DNA from: Flammulina velutipes
Taxonomy: Eukaryota; Basidiomycota; Agaricomycetes; Agaricales; Physalacriaceae
Assembly (NCBI GenBank): GCA_011800155.1
Contig: JAALGH010000023.1
Location: 62,001 to 126,000 of the forward strand
Length of the DNA: 64,000 nucleotides
Direction of reading: 5' to 3'
Position 1 is the stretch's first letter. Every line of letters starts with the position of its first letter. Made by a program: the position numbers and the translations under genes. Of this stretch, positions 46,670-57,663 are shown in pieces. Under the pieces are notes generated by a model that did no database searches, was not told the origin of the DNA, and saw only the letters and a list, made by a program, of their open reading frames with translations.

Positions 46670-47430
46670 ATGTTCAAGATCTTCCCCCATCCCCACAATT
46701 CCAAGGCGACGCCACGGATACCATCCCGACTGAATGAACAGTACCAGACGTTGCAGAGACGTCGTTCGTCGCACTCGGACGTTGGTGGTGAGGAAGATGA
46801 CGGGCTGGAAGACGTTATCAGGAAGGTGAGGGAAGCCAGCCAGCTCAAGGCTCAGCTAGTAGAAGAAGTATGTCGCGGTTCCCTTTCTCCACGCATATAT
46901 TCACCGCAAACGCAGAGAACGACAATTGCGAACCTGGGCTGACTTAGCAAGCTCGCAGAACTCGGCTTTCACCGCGAAGCAACGCATATCCATCCTGGAA
47001 TCTGACAAGGACCGTCAATTCGCGCAAATCCAGACGCTTACCCGCAGATCTCAGCCAGACGAAAACGGAGCTCGAGCAGACCGTCAAGGAGCAACATCAC
47101 ACTGGAGAGACACTATGTGAACGCGACGCTGATATGACACGTCTGCGGAACGACCTTCAAGTCGCGAACGACAGGTATCGGGAGACGGAGGATCGCGTCT
47201 CCAAGGTCAAAGAGCATGCCAGGAAGAGCTTGGAAAACATCGGGAAAAAGTGTGTTCCCTAGAGCTCTTGATTCTTATCGTTGACCGCTCCTCCAGCTAC
47301 ACTAGCCTCAAAACAGCCTACGACGAACTCAAACTGCATTTCGACGCTTCCGAAGAGCATTTGCAGCGAACAAAGGAAGAGATAGAAGACTTCAGGATAT
47401 TGTCTGATAGACAACTCAAACGTGAGTCGT
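46670..47430 (+). pseudogene. Coiled-coil gene, N-terminal fragment
   Basis: Reads MFKIFPHPHNSKATPRIPSR, then VIRKVREASQLKAQLVEE, an intron, SAFTAKQRISILESDKDRQF. After a one-base frame change near 47043 it continues ADLSQTKTELEQTVKEQ, LRNDLQVANDRYRETEDRV, an intron, SLKTAYDELKLHFDASEEHL and FRILSDRQLK, then a splice donor GTGAGT with no matching exon after it. The coiled-coil style and abrupt end make it a candidate for the missing front part of the minus-strand fragment at 44061-44990. Confidence 0.5.
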
Positions 47431-47563
47431 ATATAACATGAAGTAGATTCTGGACTATACGTACATGCCAGACAATGAAATTTATGTAACACGAATGTAC
47501 TTATATGCAGTGGTATACTAAATGGGAGTAGAAAACAAATGATAGCACGATGAGAATATTATG

Positions 47564-50500
47564 TTACCAAAATAACAGTCTTCGTAGAATAGCAACGTCT
47601 CGCGGAGTGTTCAGTTCACGCGTCGGTCTTGGAGTAGGACGATATTCGTCATATTCGCCGTCTGGCGGTGTGATGCGCGACTTTTGCATCTACAAATAGT
47701 TCGAACCATCGTGGAGAATAGCAATCGAAGAAGTAACTCACCTCATCATCCATCAGGCAGTTGGCAAGTAGAAGGTTCCTCATGCGTTCTCGCTCCGGGA
47801 AGTCGTAGTCAGAGGTAGAACGGCACTGCGCCTGGCATTGCATAGTGCTTATGATGAACCGGCCCATCATGTTGAACTTCCCCCAATGTATCTTGGTAGG
47901 ATCATCGGCGTGGAAGTCGTCGTTCGCTTCATGCGAGCGAATAAGATCGGATATGTGAACCTCCCTGAGAATGGTCAGTACAAGTCATATCAAGAGAAGC
48001 TTAGGAAATCGTACAATGCCGGTATGCACGCCCCTTTAGTATTGCGGAGAGCAAGTCGATATGCTCGATGCGAGCGAATATGTTGCAACAGTACATCCCA
48101 AGATTGTAGATTCTTCGCTTGTTCAGGACATCTGGCCTTGAACTGCTCCATGGTTTGATCACCAGGATACGAAGAATTGTTGATACCGGCAACGAATGCG
48201 CGCAAGGCCGAATAGTTGTTCAGGGAGCGCAACTTCTGGGCTACTTCGACGAGCTTTTCGATCTGCTTCGCTCGCATCCGGGGCTTGTCGTGGCATAGAA
48301 TCAAAGAAACAACCCTGATGCGAATATGAGTAGGAGTATGGCGACTGAACATTAACGCACCAATCCGCCAAGTGGTTGGAAACATTGTTGAACCGAGCAA
48401 TGGAGTTCGTTTCTTGGTCTTTTCTGCCAGACACAAACGTGTAGTGAAGCCAGTGTCGTGGCTACCTCGACTGATCAGCGACCGATACATATCCAGTATC
48501 ATGAATTTTATCACCTGGATGTCCAAAAACAACTTCGCCTCAAGTCGGGTGATCTCCTTTGCTAACTCTTCCGGATCCGTGTTATTGACTTCAGCTGCCA
48601 ATCGCTGTAGCTCACGCAGCTGCTGCTTCGGAGTGTCGGGTGTGTGCTCGAAAGCACTAAAGTCGTCCACGGTCGGTAATAGAGCTTTCGCCGTTAGCGG
48701 AAGGCTTCCTTTCCGTTCTCGAACGATAGCACTACGGGCTTTCTCGTTCGCAGTCGCGGTCGACGTGGTCTTTGGTTTCGGGGAAGGAACAGCTGATTTC
48801 TCCTCTGCCTCCAGGAGGCTATATGAGTCATCACTCTCATCTGCTGAGTCGTCGAACTTGAGCGCCCAATCGGAATCCTTATCCACTAGGCTGGGAAGGA
48901 GTTCCAGAAATGGTAGGAAGTCAGACCCATAATGGAGTAGGTATGTTTTGGAGATGATAGACTTGATCAGAGCAGATAAGGCGCCAGCGGTGCCACGGAC
49001 GGCGAAGTCATACGGATAGTCCCTAATCCAAAGCTCCAGAAGGTGACAGATCCTATAGTCCAGACATGTAAGGACCAACGGGATTGTTTTAATTGGAATA
49101 TAATGGACCTCATTTGCGCATAGCAGGCAAACATCGGATCACCAGATGGATTATCCAACTGTCTCATCCGCTTTTGCATGGCTAGCAGAACGCTGCGTGG
49201 ACTGTCGAAGCGCCTGTAAGTCAATAAGAAGTGAGTAATGTATGTCGGATCTGAATGTGTGTCAGTCGAGGAGGGCCTCGATGAAGAAGATCAAACATAC
49301 CATCCCCGCTGACGGCGAGAAACAATAGTTTGTCCAAAAGCTCATCCAACGTCGCCCATTGTGCAGGTCGTCTAATGGTAGATGAAGTTTTAGGCTAAGG
49401 TAGATATTGTTGGCGACCTACGTTTCTTTTGCCTTTGGAGGTTTCCGTTCTTCGGGGGCAGCACCTGTTCCGTTCACTTCTTCGGGAGCTGGCGGGTACG
49501 AGGCATCGCTGTGAGTGATTTCTGTATGGGAAGCAGGTTCCTCAAGAGTGGTATCCACCTGGTTCTCTGGTAAGGAATTACCGGAGGCTCCCGGCGAGGC
49601 TGGCGCCGCATGCAACGTAGGGATAGTGGGTAAGGCAGCGGAGGTAAGGACAGGCTCCGAGGATTGATCATGGCTCAGAGTTGTGTGTGTGAGAGTTGAA
49701 GTCGAAGACACTGTGGGTGTTACGGTACGCGACCCTTCCCATAATGGTGTAGCGACAAGTTCCGGCGACGCGGAGTTACGATAGTCCTCGAATCTATTTC
49801 TCAGTGTTCCTAGCCTCAAGTCAGACAAGAGAAAAAAAGTTGCTCGAGGCTAAGTCTGGACTTACTACGATCGCGCAGGATAGCCTTCAACAGCCAGTCA
49901 AATGAACGCCTCATCTTTTCCCTTCCGGATTCAAAGTTATTGGTGACCTCTATGAGGCCCGCGTCATACTGCGAAAAAATTCGCACTGCAGTCTGAGGGT
50001 CGACAGCCTTCGGTAGATCAGACTTGCATGCCACCACAACCAGGGGGAGTTGCAGAGCACCATAATTACCTGTATACACGTTTGAACGGAGTGTAACAAA
50101 TATAGAAAAGAGGAAGCTCACGTATTAAGGCTTCCACGGGCCTGAAGGACGTCTCGTCGGATGCATCGTAGCAAATGAGCGTGCCATCAACCTTTGTCGC
50201 GTCTGGTAGGAAGTTGACTGTCGCCAAACTGGCATCCGGGATTGCACTCGGTATATCGAGCTCAATGACGATCAACGGGCATTCAGGAGAGTCGTCGGTT
50301 TTGGAAAGTTTTCCTATCCGACGAGAATCTGATGTTTGACTGAGGAAGACGCGCGGAGACGAAACGTAAAGACGTACATCGTGATGAAGAATGGGAACCA
50401 GGGAGCGAGGCAGTAGGCTCTGATAGACCGAAACCTCGAAGACCCTTTCTAATGACCTGTGATTTGCCACATCCAGCAACACCCACCACCACGAGTGTGA

Positions 50501-51398
50501 TTGCGGACGGGTGATCAATCTGACGGAATGGTTAATGCGGGAAGCTTGAGATGATAGTAATACATACAGCGGCGCTAGACACGCTGGTATTGATCATCAT
50601 CCGGCGTGAGCTCGGGGGCATGCCCAAGCTGCCACTGCGAGATCGCCCCGAGGCGGTCGCTGCGGGTGTGCTCTTCTTGGCGAGCGACTGCAAAGATGAA
50701 TGGGACTGCATGCGCGGGACGCCTTCTTGGGTGCTGGAGCTCGTAGAAGAAGATAAGATGCTGCTCATGCTGGACGTGGTGCTGAGGGCGGGAGTCCGAG
50801 AGGGCAGAGGTAATTCGCCACCGCCGACGAAGGATTTGATCTTGTCCTGGCCTTTGAACGACGTCCGTTTGTAGTCATCGATAGACGAATTGAGTACCTC
50901 TGAGCGCTCGATATCGGAATCCTCGGCGACTGAAGTGCGTTCTTCAATTACGGAGCTGACACTTGCGCCGCGTAGTCTGCCACCCAAGCATGTATCGCGG
51001 TCCATCTTTTGAGAGGAGTCGAAGCGCAAATTTTTGGGCGATTCCAAGGCTGCATTTGTCTGACTGCGGTGTTGCCGAGTAGTGGCTGGCAATGGGTCAC
51101 GTCCATAGTTGACAAAGGAGTCCACGGATATGGATTTTCGCAGATTTGAGGGCGACATGGGCATGAGTGTCGAGCCAGAGGCTGATGGTGACTCCTCCTG
51201 AGCCAAGGTTACCTGTGAAGGGGAAGAGAGCGCGGTTGAAAATGAATCCTTGGAAGCGAATGAAGGCGCTGGCGACAGGTCCCCTGCGCTGTACAGCAGT
51301 GTAGGAGACAGCAGCGCATTGTCCTTGACGGTTCTTGGTACGTTGACAGCCAAAGAGTAAGGCGATGATAACAAGGGACCTTGTTCATCGTCTGCCAT
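47564..51398 (-). CDS. Ras guanine-nucleotide exchange factor with N-terminal P-loop domain
   Basis: The start at 51398 (MADDEQGPLLSSPYSLA) is preferred over the upstream ATG at 51575 because the extra 59 residues look non-coding. The domain order is as follows. A Ser-rich region of about 280 residues comes first. A GTPase-like domain follows, with P-loop VGVAGCGKS, LICYDASDETSF and VVVACKSDLPKA, where CKSD resembles the G4 motif. After a Ser/Thr/Pro linker come RasGEF-N (TYRRFDSPRSVLLAMQKRM) and catalytic RasGEF (EITRLEAKLFLDIQ, ARFNNVSNHLADW, YSALRAFVAGINNSS, KGACIPAL, KIHWGKFNMMGRF). It ends at 47564. More than ten short introns all join in frame. The protein would activate Ras-type GTPases at membranes in growth and mating signalling; this is family knowledge. 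It appears intact and is one of two clearly functional conserved genes here. Confidence 0.85.
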
Positions 51399-52157
51399 GT
51401 TGAAAGCGCTTTGAAAGGCTGGCTGCAGCTGCTGGTATTCCAGAATACCTGGCCTGCAGCGACGACGATGCGTGACGAACGCGAATCCCGGCGACGACAG
51501 GCAATTGCAGGTGAGCAAATGAAGAAAGAGGTTAGGGAGTTGAGCCATTCGTTCGGTCACACGGTCACGCGGCATCCATCTTGATTAGCCATTCCAAATC
51601 ATGGTTACTGTCTTGCTCACTGTACTCCCAATAATTACCTCTTGGCCTTTATAAAATAATAATATTCCTCCAGAACGACGACGGCCCCCTAGATGCTCGC
51701 GAATCTCCCTATGTCTTTGGCCTTTACCAACACCTCACCAAGGCTCTAGGTACTCTATGACTCTGTCTGCAGCTAGGCCCCCTCCTAAACCGTTGCATAG
51801 GATGGAACGTAAAGGTGGTCTTACCAAGCTCACAAAAGTCTTGGATCGGTAAACAGCCGCTGCTCCTCGAACCGGGCTAATGTCTATTACTACAGGCAAA
51901 GCCTATCACATCAAGGAAGTTACCAAGGGGAAATATTACTACTACCCCACGGAACCAGGCGCATATTTGTGCTTTCCTTTCTGCAATGTTGCCCAACAGC
52001 TCCTCTAGACGGCTATGGCGAGACCTGTCTGACTTCTCGCCCCCTTCGAGACGGAGAGCTAGTGTATTTTAATCTAATAATATGCAAAGGTTATCTCAAT
52101 AACAGGTATATAAAGTATTAGAAACATAGATAGTAAATTCCCTGATGGCCAAGTGGT
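51399..52157. other. AT-rich spacer, no gene recognised
   Basis: Includes the probable RasGEF promoter at its left end. A plus-strand run (NDDGPLDARESPYVFGLYQH) looks protein-like, but stops follow and I cannot assign it. Confidence 0.35.
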
Positions 52158-53833
52158 CTAATGTGCTTCCGGGCTGTGTGTAACGCTGGTGCACTGGTCC
52201 TTCGCCAAGTAGAAATCTTTCATCACAGCTGGAAAACGAGGCGTCGAGATCAGCTTCACTGACGCTCCCCAGGGGAAGTATACGTACTCAACGAGCCATC
52301 CAACCAGGGCTTCTCCTTCCCATCAGGGAACCAGCCATTGGTACCGCCTACTCCAACGTCGAGGATCAGATAGAACTCTATGGGTCGGTACCGATGAGTA
52401 TTTTCAAGTATGACGGTGTAGACAGACATACTCTGGTCGAACGGTGCGGCTTTCATCCCGTTCACCCATGGGTCGTGTAGCACACTCGACTCCGATCCGT
52501 TCATTACTACAGGTGGAAATTCACCGCGATCCCAGAAGGACGACCTGATCTTTGTTTCGAGCATGTGGTGAAGGCGCGTGTTGACGTATATCCGGCTGGG
52601 AAGAGGGGCTTAGATGAAGGGACGAGGTGAGGCGAGGTGAGATTAGGAGACGTACATGAAGTCTTCCGTCCATTCTATAGAGTATGTATGGAACCCCGTG
52701 CCGTAGGAGCCACGACGGAGTTTCCACCATCCGTAGGTTTTGGAGACTGTGTTGAGCCATGTCATGGGCCCCCAGTTGAGCGATCCTCGAAGGTAGTTGG
52801 ATCCCCTATAAGGCGATGTTACATTCTGGAGAGTAGATAGAGCGGGAAGGCGGGACATACTGTTTAGGGTAAGATGGACCGTTGCCTCGTCCTTCCATGA
52901 CGTCGATTTCGCCTGGATTGATTATGTATGAATAGACGACGTAAAGACGACAGCGAAACTTACCACTCAAAGGCCAGGCGCCGTAGGCGTTATCTACTGG
53001 AAGCATCCATATAGCAGGCCACATCTAGAAAGACTGTCAGTCCAACCGAACGCCATCCCATAAACGCAAGGACCGACCCAGTCTCTGCAAAGGAAACGTC
53101 AACAAAAGTCCAGACGCTCTCAAGAAAGCGAACGACGTACCCGGTTTGCAGCTTTGCGGTGACCTCAACCTTGCCATAGCGAATGCTGGCGCTCTTCCTC
53201 GTGCTAAGACGCGCTCTGGACGGGGTTGATGATGTTCCCAACGGTAGAGTTGCTGATAGCGGAGCAGGCGCGATAATATCCGTCGACGTCGAAGTCGGAA
53301 TCGGAGCCCATGGCGGTCAAATGCTCGTGTGTCGAGGACTGGGTATAGGAGAGACCACCGGTGATGTTGAAGGTGCAGTCGGTGATGTTGTATATGTGCC
53401 CATCGAGCAGCGCGCCTTGACCGATGCTGTCCTCCGTGAGCGTAGGTAAGAGATACAGCTTCCCGTCGTGAACGAAGGGGTTGTTCGGCGAGTTGGTAGT
53501 CATTTCGAACTCGCCGTTTCTACCAAAAAAAGTTAATGAGACGTGAATGGCAGCAAGAGTCACATAAGCATACCCGAAGCCGCTCATGTCAACTTCTCGG
53601 AAGAAGACCCCGTTGTCGCCGAAGATGTCTTGGTCGGTGTCGAAGTTCACGTCGAGGACGGGGCATAGATTGGATGTGATGAAAGGCACACTGGGGTAGT
53701 CGAAGTAACAATTGAGAGCTCCGCCGACGACCCCGATGAAGGCTACCCTATAGGTGAGAAAGTACGCTAGTTTGTCGTGCTTGTTCCGTTTCCCCATCCA
53801 AGGTTTATCCAGGTGACCATCGTCAACCAGCAT
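52158..53833 (-). pseudogene. GH16 glucanase-like protein with frameshift
   Basis: Starts at 53833 (MLVDDGHLDKPWMGKRNKHD); a hydrophobic segment VAFIGVVGGALNCYF suggests a type II membrane anchor. Then follow REVDMSGFG, FEMTTNSPNNPFVHDG and YNITDCTFNITG. Later exons read RYGKVEVTAKLQTG, MWPAIWMLPVDNAYGAWPL, the catalytic EIDVMEGRG (the ExDxxE motif is complete), LRGSLNWGPMTWLN and LDVGVGGTNGWFPDG. Between NPVQSA and LSTRKS, near 53220, the frame breaks: two bases appear missing from a GC repeat and a TAG follows. The last exon ends in an unrelated 15-residue tail, so the C-terminus may also be altered. GH16 proteins of this type act on beta-glucans of the fungal wall. Probably a recent pseudogene, or one sequencing error. 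Confidence 0.75.
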
Positions 53834-54124
53834 CGTTGATTATTGGCCATGGATATCACCTGGAGATGAGTCAGATGGACGAAAAAAGGAAGAAAAAATT
53901 GTGACATACCACAAGCCTGGTTGATGAATATCTCGCACGCGCCTTGGTGCATTACTCATGCAATTGGACGGGTTAGGCAAGTCAGACGCACGCAGAATAA
54001 AATAGTGCAGGTTTCGCCAAGTGGCCGGGAAGAGGGCGACTGATCGTCCTCAAATAAATACAAACAAGGACGGCGACCTTTGCTTCCGCCCTCTTCTCTT
54101 CCGAGCGCGTTTTCTTGTTGAGGA
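53834..54124. promoter_or_regulatory. Intergenic region between divergent GH16 and transportin genes
   Basis: A 291-base space between two divergent start codons must hold both promoters. No clear TATA or CCAAT box is seen next to the transportin start. Confidence 0.4.
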
Positions 54125-57100
54125 ATGGCATCGTGGACACCCGACCCTAGCGGTCTCGCGCAGATTCTGCAAACAATCCACGAATCGATGGATACGAGCA
54201 CAGCCGTTCAGAAAAACATAACCCAAGTACGTAGCACGTCCTACGACCAGTCTATTTGCCCATCCTGCTCTGGTTTCTTTAGAAACTGAACAGTTTCACA
54301 CTCATATCCGACTACGTGGGCTATCTGGCGTACATCCTGTGCTGGATGAGGGACGAGCAGGAAAGGATTCGCAGCGTCGCAGGCTATCTCCTCAAGAACA
54401 ACTCTCCCCTCATCCTTACGTCGTCTCCCGAGGTCGCCCAGTTCGTCAAAGCATCCGTCCTCGAAGCCTTCAACGATTCCAATGTCATGATTCGCAACAC
54501 CGCAGGCCAGGACCTCGTCGCCTTCCTTGGCATCCTCGAGCCGAAGAACTGGCCAGAGTGCCTGCAGCAGCTCGTAACAATGCTCGATCAGGTCGACAGG
54601 CAAGAGGTAAGTGGCGTAGCCGTATTCCCCGCCAAATCACCGTTGTTCTAACACTACGTCCAGGCTGCGTTCAACGTCCTCGAAAAAGCATGCGAAGATT
54701 ATACCCGCCAGATGGACGTCGAGATCAACGGGATGCGTCCGCTCGACTACATGATTCCCAAATTCCTCACCCTCACCGACCACCCATCGTCCAAGATGCG
54801 ATCTCACGCAGTCGCCTGCTTGTCGTACTTCGTCCCGGAAAATTGCCAAACCCTCTTCGTCCACCTCGATGCCTTCATCGCCGCTCTCTTCAGACGCGCC
54901 TCCGACGACGATCCATCTGTCCGCCGACATGTCTGTCAGGCCCTCGTCTTTATTCTCGCAGCCCATCCAGAGCGTCTCATGCCAGAGATGAACAATGTGG
55001 CAGAGTACATGCTCTACTCAACCAAAGACCAGAATGAGCACGTGGCTCTTGAAGCCTGCGAGTTTTGGCTGACGTTCGCCGAGGACCAAGAACTATCAAG
55101 TTATCTCTACCCTCTGCTCGGCAAGGTCGCGCCTGTCCTGCTCGACTGCATGGTCTACGGCGAGGACGATCTCCTATGGCTCGACACAGAGACAGAAGAC
55201 ACCGCTGTCCCCGATAAAGATACCGACATCAAGCCCCGCCACTACGGCGCAAAGTCTCACGGGATCGAGCACCACGACAACCCAGACAAAGCCCCCAAGA
55301 ACCGTGTCGGGATATATGGCAAAGAGACGTTCGACGACGATGACGAAGATTTTGACTACAACGACGACTACTTTGGTGACGACATGTCCACCGAATGGAA
55401 TCTTCGCAAGTGCGCAGCCGCCGCCCTCGATGTTCTCGCCGTTCGCTTCTCTGGCGATCTCCTGAACGTCCTATTGGGCCCCTTGAAGGATAAACTCTGG
55501 AGCACAGATTGGCTTCAGAGGGAAAGTGGCATCCTCACCCTTGGTGCTATGGCCGAAGGTTGTATCGACGCTATCGAGCCTCATCTCCCCACATTGGTGC
55601 CGTATCTGATCAACACCTTGAATGATTCCAAGGTAGATATTTTTTTTGCTTTCTTTTTAATATCGCTGACAATCGATGCGCAGCCGTTGGTCCGTTCGAT
55701 AGCTTGTTGGACGCTGGGCCGATACGCCAGCTGGATGATTCAGCCCTTTTCCGAGGAGCACAAGGTCACATACTTTATTCCAACAATGGAAGGGGTTAGT
55801 CACTTAAACTCGTCAAAGCGCTTATACTTACCTTTTGGTATAGCTCCTTCGCATGGTTCTCGACAACAACAAGCGCGTTCAAGAAGCTGGCTGCAGCGCC
55901 TTCGCGACACTGGAGGAAGATGCTGGTCCCGAACTCGCCCCGTTCCTCGAACCGGTCCTCCGCAATCTAATATTGGCATTTGAAAAGTACCAGCAAAAGA
56001 ACATGCTGATCCTCTACGATGCGGTGTGCACGCTCGCCGATGCTGTTGGTCCCGCCCTCTCGAATCCTGCTTACGTCGAGATCCTCATGCCTCCTCTGAC
56101 GTCGCGGTTATCGAAACTCAAGAATGATGACCTTGACCTGATTCCCCTCCTCGAGGTATGTTGTCATCATTTGCATGTCCACTTTGCTCATCTGTATATT
56201 CTAGTGTCTCGCGTCTGTAACGATCGCCATGGGCAAGGCGTTCTTTCCTTATGCTGGTCCCGTGTTCGAGCGGTGCACTAGCATCATACACACTTCGCTC
56301 CTCCATTACCAGGCGTATCAACAGAATCACGACCTTGACGAGCCTGACAAGTCTTTCCTCGTCGTCGCCCTCGAGCTTCTTTCCGGCCTCACCCATGGAT
56401 TGGGAATGTTGCTGGAGCCCATGATCCAGGAGACGAATCCAAATCTGCTGCAGCTCTTGACTGTCTGCCTCAAGCATCCCCAGGGGCCCGTTCGACAGTC
56501 TGCATACGCACTCGTTGGTGACATGGCTATGGGCTGCTTCCCCGTCCTTCGCCCCCATATGCCTGGTATCATGGCCGAGCTTATCTTGCAGCTCGACCCG
56601 GAACCGAAGATCGAGTTTATCAGTGCTTCCAACAACGCTGCTTGGTCGGTTGGCGAAGTTGCCATGCGCTATGGACGAGGTGAATCTATTTTCTCTTCCG
56701 TTATCATCGATGTTAACTCGTCTTCAGATGACTCTGAGTTCCAACAATGGGTCAACCCGCTCATCGCTCGTCTCATTCCCATCCTCTTGCACCCCAAGGC
56801 CCCGAGGAGTCTCCACGAGAACGCAGCCATTTCGATTGGTCGGATTGGGTTGATGCACCCAACTTTGGTTGCTCCCCATCTGGCCAACTTCGCCCAAGCT
56901 TGGTGCCAGGCATTGTACAAAATTCGCGACAACGAGGAGAAGGACTCTGCGTTCCGGGGACTGTGTACCATGATCGAGGTCAACCCGGGAGGGATCGCCG
57001 AGGTTCGTGAATCTCCTTCTACTAGCGCCGACAACGATGCTAACGATTTCTACAGAGTCTTTTGTGGTTCTGCAATTCGATCGTGTGCTGGAACTCGCCT

Positions 57101-57235
57101 TCGCCGGAGCTGAACAGCATGTTCCAGCAACTCCTCCTTGCGTTCAAGAACCACAACGAGGCTGGATGGGCCGGCCAGGTCGCTGCGTTCCCGCCCGTCA
57201 TCCAAGAATGTCTTGCCGCGCGTTACGGTGTATGA
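54125..57235 (+). CDS. KAP104: Transportin / karyopherin beta-2 nuclear import receptor
   Basis: Eight exons (54125-54226, 54283-54606, 54664-55632, 55684-55794, 55844-56155, 56205-56679, 56728-57002, 57056-57235) join in frame to 915 residues, the normal length. The start [20 protein letters not shown] is followed by HEAT-repeat helices. Diagnostic pieces are [29 protein letters not shown], the acidic loop [64 protein letters not shown] and the C-terminal [12 protein letters not shown]. The family binds PY-NLS cargo such as RNA-binding proteins and carries it through nuclear pores, releasing it on RanGTP binding via the acidic loop. The gene is intact with regular introns of 48-57 bases. Symbol given by family (yeast Kap104). 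Confidence 0.95.
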
Positions 57236-57399
57236 ACTCACTCGCCTTGTTGAATAATTTATTTACTTGCCTCATGTCAGGCCCTTTAGTAGCAGTACTA
57301 TCTCTCTTGTTGTCGTCTATCACGTCGTATATTGTAGCTCTCTCACATCTTAGTTCAGTTATCTGTGTATATATCATCAACTGTTTTTGTAAGTAGCAT

Positions 57400-57663
57400 C
57401 TAGGTAGGTGTTCGCCCTTGCTGTTCTAAAAAATGTGACACTGTCGAAATTTGATGCCTACCACTATCTTTAGAATCCTTAGCGGCGGCATGATTGCCTT
57501 GAGCGGTGGCATGATTGTCGGCGATGAGGGTGGTGAGATTTGCGAGTTGTTGTTGGATTTGAGCCAGTTGTTGCGCAAGAGCATTAGCTGGACATTAGGG
57601 AGGAGAAAAGTTAGTAAATTGTTAAAGGGAATGAAACAAATGCTTACCATTCGTTCGCATCAT
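57400..57663 (-). CDS. Small coiled-coil protein, two exons
   Basis: Exon 1 (57663-57648) encodes MMRTN; a 60-base intron with a TAC...TAAC-type branch leads to exon 2 (57587-57400). The exons total 204 nt, 67 residues. The product is a single amphipathic helix (ALAQQLAQIQQQLANLTTLI) followed by a polar tail. It converges on the transportin gene with 164 bases between stop codons. The first exon is very short, so the true start could lie further upstream. Confidence 0.5.

Noticed and set aside
52141..52210. Possible tRNA or tRNA-like element (GGCCAAGTGGTCTAATG)
   Set aside because: No B box or acceptor pairing, and the stretch is the last coding exon of the GH16 gene on the other strand.
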